Shown here: positions 1 to 5,990 of the stretch, one piece after another | How the letters are laid out: the number at the start of each line of letters is the position of its first letter | Position numbering within the stretch: the first letter of the stretch is position 1 | NCBI GenBank assembly: GCA_031290955.1 | Contig: JAISLJ010000086.1 | Coordinates: forward strand, 1 to 6,257 | Direction: 5' to 3' | From: Zoogloeaceae bacterium | GTDB taxonomy: Bacteria; Pseudomonadota; Gammaproteobacteria; Burkholderiales; Rhodocyclaceae | DNA: 6,257 bases | Translations under genes and position numbers: made by a program | Notes under the pieces: model-generated | Seen by the model: only the letters and a program-made list of their open reading frames with translations | Database searches by the model: none | What the model was told of the DNA's origin: nothing

Positions 1-263
1 GCGACATCCCTCGCCTGGAAGTCATCCACGCGGGGCTGGAATGCGGCCTCCTTGCCCAAAGTCATCCGCATCTCGCCCTACTCTCCTTCGGCCCCGACAT
101 TCGCGGCGCGCACGCGCCAGGCGAGCGCGTGGAAATCGCTTCGGTCGAACGCTGCTGGCGACTCCTCACCCGCTTGCTCGACCAACTTTCTGCGCCCGGC
201 CCTGGCGGACAGCAATATCCGCAGACGACGATGCAAAACCCTTTTTGTTCAGGAGGTTTGTAA
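1..263 (+). CDS. pepD: PepD aminoacyl-histidine dipeptidase (M20 family), 3' end only
   Basis: This is the last 86 codons of a gene whose start lies left of the window, read in the frame with full codons from position 3 to the TAA at 261-263. The fragment shows the family's C-terminal signature: IHAGLECG near its beginning, then FGPDIRGAHAPGE, then a pattern like ESVxxxWxLLxxLL (here ASVERCWRLLTRLLDQL). PepD-type M20 enzymes are cytosolic metal-dependent dipeptidases that cleave a broad range of dipeptides, including Xaa-His. The His in GAHAPGE corresponds, from my memory of the E. coli enzyme, to the last metal-ligand His. After LLDQL there is a tail of about 24 residues rich in Pro, Gly and Gln that is longer than in E. 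coli PepD and ends in CSGGL. The gene converges on the CinA-type gene and overlaps its last 15 bases. The family call is secure; nothing can be said about the catalytic N-terminal part. Confidence 0.9.
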   Translation, partial: DIPRLEVIHAGLECGLLAQSHPHLALLSFGPDIRGAHAPGERVEIASVERCWRLLTRLLDQLSAPGPGGQQYPQTTMQNPFCSGGL

Positions 264-1142
264 AGGCTCTTCGGCGCGAAGCGCCGCATTGCCGTCCGCA
301 GGACTGCCGTTTGCAGGACTGGGGCTTTGCAGGATTTGGCATCCGCGTGCCTCGACGGTTTGGCGGATTTCCATCATGGCGGCATCGACACGTTCGGGCT
401 TGCCTTCCACGCCCAGTTCCAGATGGCGGCGTTCCTTGCCGTCAAGTGCGGGGAGCGAGAAGAGGCGCAGGTCGGGGTAGCGCGTCACGATGGCTTCCAT
501 GAGGTCCAGAAGAGCGGATTCGTGTGCCGCATCGCCGGTGAGCAGGAAGGCTTTTTCCACCTTGTCCTTGTCCGTGCGGAAGTACGGGCGATAGAACGTA
601 TCCAGCGCCCATTCCAGCATGGGATGCGCCATCTGCGGGAAGCCTGGGACGAAGTAATGTTCGCGGATCATGAAACCGGGGACGCCATTGACCGGATTGG
701 GAATGACGCGCGCGCCCACGGGAAAGGCGCCCAGAAGCTTGCGCGCTGCATCCAGCGTGCTCCCCAGTTCCTCGATAAAACGCTTCTTCAGGGCCGCCTC
801 GGCGTCCGGCTGGAGCGCCAGCCCCACGCCCAGCGCCTCTGCGGCGGCTTCCCGGGTGCAATCGTCCGGAGTGTTGCCGATGCCGCCACAGGAAAACACC
901 ACTTCGCCCGCCGCAAAGCTCTGCCGGAACGTTTCCACCAACCGCGCGCGCTGGTCGCCCACATATTTGACCCAATCCAGACGCAGGCCCCGCGCCGCCA
1001 TCAGGGCGGCAATCGCCTCGAAATGCCGGTCCCGACGCTTGCCGGAGAGAATCTCGTCCCCGATGATGACCGCGCCGAACGTCTTGCGGACGGTCCTGCG
1101 GACGGCAATGTGCTCCGATGAATCGTCCATGAATTGAATCAT
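249..1142 (-). CDS. CinA/MoaB-type (MoCF domain) molybdopterin-binding-like protein
   Basis: This 297-residue protein carries one MoCF_biosynth domain, the fold shared by MoaB/MogA and the N-terminal half of CinA. Visible motifs are IIGDEILSGK (residues 26-35), the nucleotide/cofactor loop SCGGIGNTPDDCT (84-96) and IPNPVNGVPGF (147-157). The C-terminal CinA amidase domain (nicotinamide-nucleotide deamidase) is absent, so this is the short form usually labelled competence/damage-inducible protein A or molybdopterin-binding protein. The substrate is not known, and a direct role in competence should not be assumed. The ATG at 1142 is chosen because GAGAGG lies 5 bases upstream; a second in-frame ATG is codon 5. 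Residues 1-20 precede the expected domain start and look like an added extension. The last ~25 residues contain a repeated pentapeptide (SPANG, SPADG) from a 15-bp tandem repeat and also look added. It is the second gene of a minus-strand pair with the M23 peptidase gene. Confidence 0.85.
   Translation of the reverse strand: MIQFMDDSSEHIAVRRTVRKTFGAVIIGDEILSGKRRDRHFEAIAALMAARGLRLDWVKYVGDQRARLVETFRQSFAAGEVVFSCGGIGNTPDDCTREAAAEALGVGLALQPDAEAALKKRFIEELGSTLDAARKLLGAFPVGARVIPNPVNGVPGFMIREHYFVPGFPQMAHPMLEWALDTFYRPYFRTDKDKVEKAFLLTGDAAHESALLDLMEAIVTRYPDLRLFSLPALDGKERRHLELGVEGKPERVDAAMMEIRQTVEARGCQILQSPSPANGSPADGNAALRAEEPLQTS
287..304. repeat. Left arm of an exact 18-bp inverted repeat
   Basis: cattgccgtccgcaggac here is the exact reverse complement of 1093-1110. 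The two arms lie near opposite ends of the CinA-type gene, about 790 bp apart. The match stops at both arm edges (286 versus 1111 and 305 versus 1092 do not pair). Confidence 0.8.
291..335. repeat. 15-bp tandem repeat, about 2.7 copies
   Basis: Two adjacent 15-base units (291-305 and 306-320) read gccgtccgcaggact and gccgtttgcaggact and differ at two bases. A third, degraded unit (ggggctttgcaggat) occupies 321-335. The array lies inside the minus-strand CinA-type gene, where the units encode SPADG and SPANG in the C-terminal tail, so copy-number change would keep the frame. Its left part is also one arm of an 18-bp inverted repeat. Confidence 0.75.
1093..1110. repeat. Right arm of the 18-bp inverted repeat
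   Basis: gtcctgcggacggcaatg matches the left arm at 287-304 in inverted orientation with no mismatch. It sits in codons 11-17 of the CinA-type gene, in the N-terminal extension before the conserved domain. A partial direct copy of its core (tgcggacgg) lies just before it at 1085-1093, giving a 12-bp spaced pair with 1097-1105. Confidence 0.8.
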
Positions 1143-1147
1143 TGAAT

Positions 1148-1153
1148 CCTCTC
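1148..1153 (-). promoter_or_regulatory. Ribosome binding site of the CinA-type gene
   Basis: Read on the minus strand this is GAGAGG, 5 bases before the ATG at 1142. It overlaps the stop codon of the upstream M23 peptidase gene (1152-1154). This suggests translational coupling and supports the ATG at 1142 as the start. Confidence 0.6.
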
Positions 1154-2501
1154 ACTCGAAGCGCAGGGCGTGGACATTCTTGACGAGCGCGAGCTGTTCC
1201 GCCGCTTCCCCGGTCTTGGTCTGGAATGCGCTCTTTTGCGCGGCGGTGAGGGGAATGGTCGTCGGCACGGCGATAGAGAGCGGATCAACCGCCTGGCCTT
1301 TGATACGGAATTCATAGTGGAGATGCGGCCCCGTCGCCCAGCCGGTGCTGCCGACGTAGGCGATGACCTCTCCCTGGCTGACACGCGCCCCTTTTTTGAG
1401 TCCGGCCGCGAATGCGTTCAGGTGCGCGTAGGCCGTCTGGTAGCCGCCCCTGTGTGAGAGCAGCACGAAATTGCCATAGCCCCGCTGCGTTCCGACGAAT
1501 TCCACCACGCCATCGCCGGTGGCCCGCACGCGAGTGCCGGTTGGCGCGCCGTAGTCGATGCCCTTGTGTGCACGCCAGGTCTTGAGAATGGGATGGAAGC
1601 GCAGGGCAAAGCCGGAGGTGACGCGGGAGAATTCAAGCGGAGAGCGCAGGAAGGCCCGCCGCAAACTTCCGCCCTCGGCGGTGTAGTAGCCGCTCTTCCC
1701 CTCGTGCTCGAAATGGAATGCCTGATAGGTTTTCCCGTTGTTGGTGAATTCCACCGAAAGAACGCGCCCGTTCTGGGTGGGCAGGCCCTGTGAATATTGC
1801 AGTTCGTAGACCAGCGAAAAGCGGTCGCCCTGACGCAGGTCGCGGTGGAAATCGATATCGCCGGAGAAGATTTCCACCATCTGCTCGGCGATGGCATCGG
1901 GGATGTTGGCGCCGTCGGTCGCGCCAAAGAGGGAGTGGCGAATCTCCGCAGATTTGATGATGCGCCGCGTCTCGAAGACTCGTGTTTCCAGCCGGGCGCT
2001 CAGCTTGCCATTCCGGCGCTCCACGAGGGTGACGGTATCGCCGCCGTTCATGGGGAAGATGAGCTGGAGGAGCATGCCCTCCCCGGTGGTGCGGGCGGAA
2101 ACGGTGCGACCGGGCACCAGTTGCTGGTGCATCGCGCGCGCTTCCGGATTCGTGCGCAGGAACTGCCGCGCCGCCTCGTCCTGGACGCCCAGACGGGAGA
2201 GCAGGCGGTCGAGACTATCGCCGCGCACAATGCGTTCCTCGCGCAAAAAAACCTCGTCTTCCAGCGACAGCGTTTCCCGCCCGAAGGAATCGAGCGCCTC
2301 GACCACCAGGTTTTGTCCGCCCGGCGGCGGGCCGGGCACGCCAGGGTTCGCGGCTGCGATCATGCCCAGCACACAGACCGCCGCCGCGCCCGCCGCCATC
2401 CAGCGCCGCCGCGCCGGAACGCTTGCCCACGCGCGCGCCGTCCCGCTGTTCAGATGTTCGGAGAATCTTCTGAAGTGGTTTAGAATGCTGTGCTTTTTCA
2501 T
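1152..2501 (-). CDS. M23 (LytM-type) peptidoglycan DD-endopeptidase, MepM-like, membrane-anchored
   Basis: This 449-residue protein is a zinc endopeptidase predicted to cut peptide cross-links of peptidoglycan in the periplasm. Residues 1-33 are basic and cytoplasmic, and 34-51 form one hydrophobic segment (an uncleaved anchor or signal peptide). Residues 52-62 are a Pro/Gly linker. About 85-140 resemble the LysM/OapA-like region of MepM relatives (VRGDSLDRLLSRLGV). The peptidase domain spans about 295-410 and is complete: HKGID (H312, D316), AYAH (H360) and GPHLHYE (H393, H395). Length and order match E. coli MepM (about 440 residues). The open frame extends far upstream, but that part is antisense to tyrS and reads as non-protein. 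ATG 2501 is preferred because it is followed by a basic N-terminus and then the anchor. Its ribosome site is weak. It is divergent from tyrS and followed 9 bases later by the CinA-type gene. Confidence 0.88.
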   Translation of the reverse strand: MKKHSILNHFRRFSEHLNSGTARAWASVPARRRWMAAGAAAVCVLGMIAAANPGVPGPPPGGQNLVVEALDSFGRETLSLEDEVFLREERIVRGDSLDRLLSRLGVQDEAARQFLRTNPEARAMHQQLVPGRTVSARTTGEGMLLQLIFPMNGGDTVTLVERRNGKLSARLETRVFETRRIIKSAEIRHSLFGATDGANIPDAIAEQMVEIFSGDIDFHRDLRQGDRFSLVYELQYSQGLPTQNGRVLSVEFTNNGKTYQAFHFEHEGKSGYYTAEGGSLRRAFLRSPLEFSRVTSGFALRFHPILKTWRAHKGIDYGAPTGTRVRATGDGVVEFVGTQRGYGNFVLLSHRGGYQTAYAHLNAFAAGLKKGARVSQGEVIAYVGSTGWATGPHLHYEFRIKGQAVDPLSIAVPTTIPLTAAQKSAFQTKTGEAAEQLALVKNVHALRFE

Positions 2502-2535
2502 GGGATGGATCGTGGGCTGGAGGGAGAAGGTTGTT

Positions 2536-2544
2536 ATTCTAGCA
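2536..2544 (-). promoter_or_regulatory. Candidate extended -10 promoter element for the M23 gene
   Basis: Read on the minus strand, 2544 to 2536 is TGCTAGAAT. This is an extended -10 (TGn plus TAGAAT, one base from TATAAT). It would start transcription around 2529, leaving a leader of about 28 bases before the ATG at 2501. No convincing -35 is seen 16-18 bases further upstream, which is tolerable for extended -10 promoters. The site lies in the 85-bp gap between the divergent M23 and tyrS genes. It is a motif match only. Confidence 0.4.
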
Positions 2545-2572
2545 AACAGAATGCGCTTTCTGGCCCCGGAAC

Positions 2573-2577
2573 GGGAG
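2573..2577 (+). promoter_or_regulatory. Ribosome binding site of tyrS
   Basis: GGGAG lies 9 bases before the ATG at 2587. It favours this start over the TTG at 2581 (spacing too short) and over the in-frame ATG at 2551, which would place the site inside the coding region. Confidence 0.6.
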
Positions 2578-2586
2578 AATTTGCAT

Positions 2587-3789
2587 ATGCTGAATCTGGA
2601 AGAAAGCCTGCGCCGCCTGAAGCGGGGCTGCGATGAGTTGCTGGTGGAAGCCGAACTCATCGAGAAACTGAAGACGGGCCGTCCCTTGCGGGTCAAGGCG
2701 GGCTTTGACCCGACCGCGCCCGACCTGCACCTGGGCCACACGGTGCTCATCAACAAGCTCCAGCACTTCCAGAGCCTGGGGCACACGGTGATTTTCCTGA
2801 TCGGCGATTTTACGGGCATGATCGGCGACCCAAGCGGCAAGAACGCCACCCGTCCGCCGCTCTCGCGCGAACAGGTGCTGGAAAACGCCCAGACCTACAA
2901 GGCGCAGGTCTTCAAGATTCTTGACCCGGAGAAAACGGAAGTCACCTTTAATTCCACATGGTTTGCAAGCCTGGGCGCTGCCGACATGATTCGTCTTGCC
3001 GCCTGCCACACGGTCGCCCGCATGCTCGAACGGGATGATTTCGCCAAGCGTTATGCCAGCGAACAGCCCATCGCATTGCACGAATTCCTCTACCCGCTCT
3101 GCCAGGGTTACGATTCCGTGGCCTTGCGCGCCGACGTGGAAATGGGCGGCACGGACCAGAAATTCAATCTCCTCGTCGGGCGCGAACTGCAAAAGCACTA
3201 CGGTCAAGCGCCCCAATGCGTGCTCACCGTGCCATTACTGGAGGGATTGGATGGCGTCAATAAAATGTCCAAATCCCTTGGCAACTATATCGGGATTGAT
3301 GAGCCGCCAGAGGAAATCTTCGGGAAACTCATGTCCGTCTCCGACACCCTGATGTGGCGTTATTTTGAACTGCTTTCCTTTCGCAGCGAGGCGGAAATCG
3401 CGGGTTTTCGGCGTGACGTGGAAAACGGCGCCAATCCCCGCGAGGTCAAGGTAAAACTGGCGCTGGAAATCGTGGCGCGTTTCCACGACGAAGCTGCGGC
3501 CAAGGCTGCATTGGCCGATTTTGAAGCGCGTTTCCGGGAAGGCTCCATTCCGGAAAATCTTCCGGAAGTGGAACTCCATGCGGCAGAGGCGGCGGGCATC
3601 ACAATTGTGCAGGCGCTGAAACAGGCCAACCTGAGCAGCAGCGCATCGGAAGCCATCCGCATGATCGGGCAAGGCGGCGTCAAGGCGGACGGCGCGCGCG
3701 TCGACAATCGGGAAACCCGCTTCCCTCCGGGAACCCAGGTGGTCCTGCAAGTCGGCAAACGCAAGTTTGCGCGGGTGCGGGTGGTTTGA
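2587..3789 (+). CDS. tyrS: Tyrosyl-tRNA synthetase
   Basis: This 400-residue class I aminoacyl-tRNA synthetase charges tRNA-Tyr with tyrosine using ATP in the cytosol. The Rossmann catalytic domain begins with VKAGFDPTAPDLHLGH (residues 36-51), where HLGH (48-51) is the HIGH-class ATP motif. FLIGDFTGMIGDPSGK follows at 70-85. The second signature, KMSKS, is intact at 226-230 (codons from 3262). An S4-type RNA-binding domain forms the C-terminus, roughly 338-400. The length is normal for this bacterial subfamily, which differs from the E. coli TyrS sequence type. The reading frame is open upstream to 1891, but the preceding 232 codons are antisense to the M23 gene; the GGGAG site selects the ATG at 2587. 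No T-box or other leader is visible. The stop codon is only 3 bases before the Hint gene start, and there is no terminator between them, so read-through into the accessory pair is likely. Confidence 0.97.
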   Translation: MLNLEESLRRLKRGCDELLVEAELIEKLKTGRPLRVKAGFDPTAPDLHLGHTVLINKLQHFQSLGHTVIFLIGDFTGMIGDPSGKNATRPPLSREQVLENAQTYKAQVFKILDPEKTEVTFNSTWFASLGAADMIRLAACHTVARMLERDDFAKRYASEQPIALHEFLYPLCQGYDSVALRADVEMGGTDQKFNLLVGRELQKHYGQAPQCVLTVPLLEGLDGVNKMSKSLGNYIGIDEPPEEIFGKLMSVSDTLMWRYFELLSFRSEAEIAGFRRDVENGANPREVKVKLALEIVARFHDEAAAKAALADFEARFREGSIPENLPEVELHAAEAAGITIVQALKQANLSSSASEAIRMIGQGGVKADGARVDNRETRFPPGTQVVLQVGKRKFARVRVV

Positions 3790-3792
3790 AAC

Positions 3793-4692
3793 ATGAATAC
3801 AGGCGCAGTGCGGGCGGGAGAAATCCGCGCAGCAGAAAAGGAAATGGGGAAACTGGGCTGCTTTGTAGCAGGAACGCTTGTGCACACCAGGGAAGGCTTG
3901 CGGCCGATCGAGGAAATCAAGGTGGGCGATTATGTGCTGTCCCGTTCGGAACTTGATGGCAACGCCGAGCTTTGCTATCAGCCAGTGACGCGGACGTATC
4001 AGTATGATGACCGGGAAGTCTATTTCGTCGGTATGCAGATAATAGATATGCCCAAACTCAAGGCTATGGACGAATATGCCTATATGGTTGTAACGGGGGG
4101 GCATCCGATTTGGGTAAATTCTCTTTCTGGTGGAGGAACCGAGCATGAAATCAATGCCTGGATGCGCATCGAAGAACTGTATTTAAAACGCTACAAACCA
4201 GACTGGGATATATTCAGTTCCCGCCCTACGGCCACAGTATTCTTGAGTGATGGTCGAAGCGCGATAATCACATTCATTGAACCCCTCTTGCAGACGGAAG
4301 ACCCGGATGTGGCCATGAATTTTGATGATGATGCGGGTTGGAAGGATGGAGAGCGCTACGGCTCGGCAATCCGGTTCGATCCCAAGGGTGTATTGGGTGC
4401 GGGCATCCACAACATCGGCTACGCAAGAAACGGGATTCGTTACGCGATTAGTTGGCAGGCTCGGCAAGAAGGATGGGAACTCGGCGTAGCTCCGCGCTGG
4501 TTTGATTCGAATGAACATTACAGCGGCTATGATTGCATGAGCGAAATGTCCCTCTTCAAGCGCACTGGGGGCGCTTTGCCGATGCGGCGGCGGGTTTATA
4601 ACCTGGAAGTGGCCAATACACACACCTATTTTGTGACCGAGTTTGGGCTTTGGGTACACAATACAAGCATCAGCACACTGGGAACGGCTTGA
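3793..4692 (+). CDS. Stand-alone Hint (PT-HINT/intein-like) self-processing domain protein
   Basis: This 299-residue protein consists almost entirely of a Hint domain, the intein/hedgehog-type autoprocessing fold used in polymorphic toxins to release a C-terminal toxin. Block A is CFVAGTLVHTREGLRPIEEI (23-42), with candidate nucleophile Cys23. Block B is TGGHPIWVN (101-109), with T101 and H104 as in TxxH. Block F is VYNLEVANTHTYFV (268-281). Block G is GLWVHNT (285-291), with H289-N290 followed by Thr. The motifs needed for cleavage therefore look intact. Two things are odd. Only nine residues follow Asn290, so no toxin is attached; and blocks B and F are separated by about 158 residues, well over the usual pretoxin Hint spacing. 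The insert (about 115-265) has no LAGLIDADG or HNH motif that I can see. There is no signal peptide or membrane segment. The ATG at 3793 leaves 22 residues before Cys23; ATG 3844 (codon 18) is an alternative start. Sampled GC is well below that of tyrS, suggesting transfer. Confidence 0.85.
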   Translation: MNTGAVRAGEIRAAEKEMGKLGCFVAGTLVHTREGLRPIEEIKVGDYVLSRSELDGNAELCYQPVTRTYQYDDREVYFVGMQIIDMPKLKAMDEYAYMVVTGGHPIWVNSLSGGGTEHEINAWMRIEELYLKRYKPDWDIFSSRPTATVFLSDGRSAIITFIEPLLQTEDPDVAMNFDDDAGWKDGERYGSAIRFDPKGVLGAGIHNIGYARNGIRYAISWQARQEGWELGVAPRWFDSNEHYSGYDCMSEMSLFKRTGGALPMRRRVYNLEVANTHTYFVTEFGLWVHNTSISTLGTA

Positions 4693-4730
4693 AATTCGGG
4701 CGAAGATGAATCAGGATTGCGGTAACAGAC

Positions 4731-5945
4731 ATGCGCAAAAACGAAAAAGCGACGATTCTGATTGCAGGCGAGAAAGTCAGCACGCTTGCGCCAGTCATCG
4801 TTTCTGCAAGCCGGGCGACGGACATTCCGGCCTTTTACGCCAAATGGCTCCTGCACCGGCTTGAAAAAGGCTACCTTGTCTGTATCAATCCCTTCAACCA
4901 GAAGCCCAGTTATGTTTCCTTTAAAAATACGCGCGTTGTCGTGTTCTGGACGAAGAACCCCGCTCCCTTACTGAAAGCGAGGGTACTGGAGGCATTGGAC
5001 AATTATAAGTTTCCGGCAAAGGAACACGAGGCGCAAGGACCATTTCTTTCGACGGAAGACAGGCGCGGTATCCACTATTACTTTCAGTACACGCTGAATG
5101 ATTACCGGGCGGAAGGCTTTGAGCCGCATGTGGCTCCGCTGGAAAAACGCATCAAAACTTTCCGGGAACTTTCCGCAAGGCTGCGTGTGACGCAAGGCGC
5201 GGAGCAAATCCATCGCGTCATCTGGCGTTTTGATCCGATGATTCTTGGCCCCGGTCTCACGCCGGAAATCCTGGTTGCCAAGGTGAAGCATATCGGCGAC
5301 CAGATCAAGGGTTGCACGGATAAACTCGTGTTCAGCTTTCTTGATTTGTACCGCAAGACCAAAAGAAACCTGGGCGCGGCAGCCGTGGAAATAAAGGAGA
5401 AAGAACGCCAGGAAATCGTGGAACGGCTGCTCGCTCTCCGGGATCAATGGCAAAGGGAGGATGGATGGCGGCTTACGTTGGCAACCTGCGCGGAAAATGG
5501 CGAGTATGCGGGTGTCGAGCATAACCACTGCATTGATGGCGAACTGATCCGCAAGCTCTTTGGCGACGATGCGGAACTGGCAAAATATCTTGGCGAGGAA
5601 GCGCAAAAGGAAAGCAAGCGACAAGCCAGGGAAGCCAGAAAATCCGCGCAGTCATCCTTGTTTGGCGAGGAAGCGCCAGGTACGCCAATTGCCAGGGTCG
5701 TGCGGATATACAGCAAGGATTCAGGACAACGCGAGGAATGCGGCTGCGAAGTGAGCAAGGACATCGGCAGTTACGATACCTGTCCGCATGGCTGCCTGTA
5801 TTGCTATGCCAATACTTCGCCGGAGGATGTACAAAAGAATCGCGAAAAACTCAAAGAAACGGACTGGAATGGCGAAAGCCTGCTTCCAAAAGGAGGAATT
5901 TCATCCTCAAAAGAATGCGAGCAAGAAGAAAAAATCAATGGGTAA
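4731..5945 (+). CDS. DUF1848 family protein with C-terminal radical-SAM-like cysteine motif
   Basis: This 404-residue protein belongs to the DUF1848 family, whose function I do not know. Family hallmarks visible are VIVSASRATDIPAFYAKW (22-39), INPFNQKPSYVSF (52-64), VVFWTKNPAPLL (70-81), YYFQYTLNDY (116-125), VIWRFDPMIL (163-172), LVFSFLDLY (199-207), LATCAENGEYAGVEHNHCID (250-269) and VSKDIGSYDTCPHGCLYCYA (341-360). The last contains C351-X3-C355-X2-C358, the spacing of the [4Fe-4S] motif in radical SAM enzymes, but at the C-terminus; this resemblance is a known remark about the family. C337 and C339 (CGC) precede it. Residues 288-318 form a charged linker. ATG 4731 has no good ribosome site, but an in-frame stop at 4707 leaves no other ATG, GTG or TTG upstream. 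It follows the Hint gene by 38 bp without a terminator. A redox or radical enzyme role is inference only. Confidence 0.88.
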   Translation: MRKNEKATILIAGEKVSTLAPVIVSASRATDIPAFYAKWLLHRLEKGYLVCINPFNQKPSYVSFKNTRVVVFWTKNPAPLLKARVLEALDNYKFPAKEHEAQGPFLSTEDRRGIHYYFQYTLNDYRAEGFEPHVAPLEKRIKTFRELSARLRVTQGAEQIHRVIWRFDPMILGPGLTPEILVAKVKHIGDQIKGCTDKLVFSFLDLYRKTKRNLGAAAVEIKEKERQEIVERLLALRDQWQREDGWRLTLATCAENGEYAGVEHNHCIDGELIRKLFGDDAELAKYLGEEAQKESKRQAREARKSAQSSLFGEEAPGTPIARVVRIYSKDSGQREECGCEVSKDIGSYDTCPHGCLYCYANTSPEDVQKNREKLKETDWNGESLLPKGGISSSKECEQEEKING

Positions 5946-5981
5946 AAAACGCGCGCCCCGCATTTTCATGCGAGGCGCGCG
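5944..5981 (-). terminator. Rho-independent terminator of the right-edge minus-strand gene
   Basis: Positions 5950-5963 and 5968-5981 pair as a 14-bp stem with one mismatch and a 4-base loop (5964-5967). On the minus strand the GC-rich stem is followed by six U from the A-run at 5944-5949. It begins 9 bases after the stop codon of the minus-strand gene ending at 5991. The A-run includes the last two bases of the DUF1848 stop codon. On the plus strand no T-run follows, so it should act mainly in the minus direction. Confidence 0.85.
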
Positions 5982-5990
5982 AAGTGGGGA

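Noticed and set aside
269..286. Small GC hairpin after pepD as a terminator
   Set aside because: The stem is only 6 bp (272-277 with 281-286), no T-run follows on either strand, and it lies inside the coding region of the CinA-type gene.
327..1121. Plus-strand open frame of 264 codons
   Set aside because: It is wholly antisense to the CinA-type gene, which has clear family motifs. The translation is low-complexity and matches nothing recognisable.
2457..2486. Possible tyrS promoter (ttcgga, 18 bp, tagaat)
   Set aside because: The -35 matches the consensus at only three of six bases, and the element lies inside the start of the M23 gene. It is not distinguishable from chance by eye.
2502..2849. 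N-terminal extension of the M23 protein to the upstream ATG at 2849
   Set aside because: The extra 116 residues overlap tyrS in antisense. The M23 family architecture (basic start, then membrane anchor) begins at the ATG at 2501.
3755..3770. Hairpin gcaaac/gtttgc with a GCAA loop near the end of tyrS
   Set aside because: It is short, inside the S4 domain coding region and without a U-tract, so it is unlikely to terminate tyrS transcription.
3235..4146. Minus-strand open frame of 303 codons
   Set aside because: It is antisense to the 3' half of tyrS and the 5' part of the Hint gene, both well supported. The translation has no recognisable domain.
3793..4692. A true intein splicing two host protein parts
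   Set aside because: The flanking parts are only 22 and 9 residues and do not form a recognisable host protein. A pretoxin-style Hint is the better reading.
4643..4864. A frameshifted toxin domain downstream of the Hint His-Asn
   Set aside because: I read the other frames after 4660. The overlapping frame yields a cysteine- and histidine-rich shadow of the DUF1848 start, with no recognisable toxin motif.
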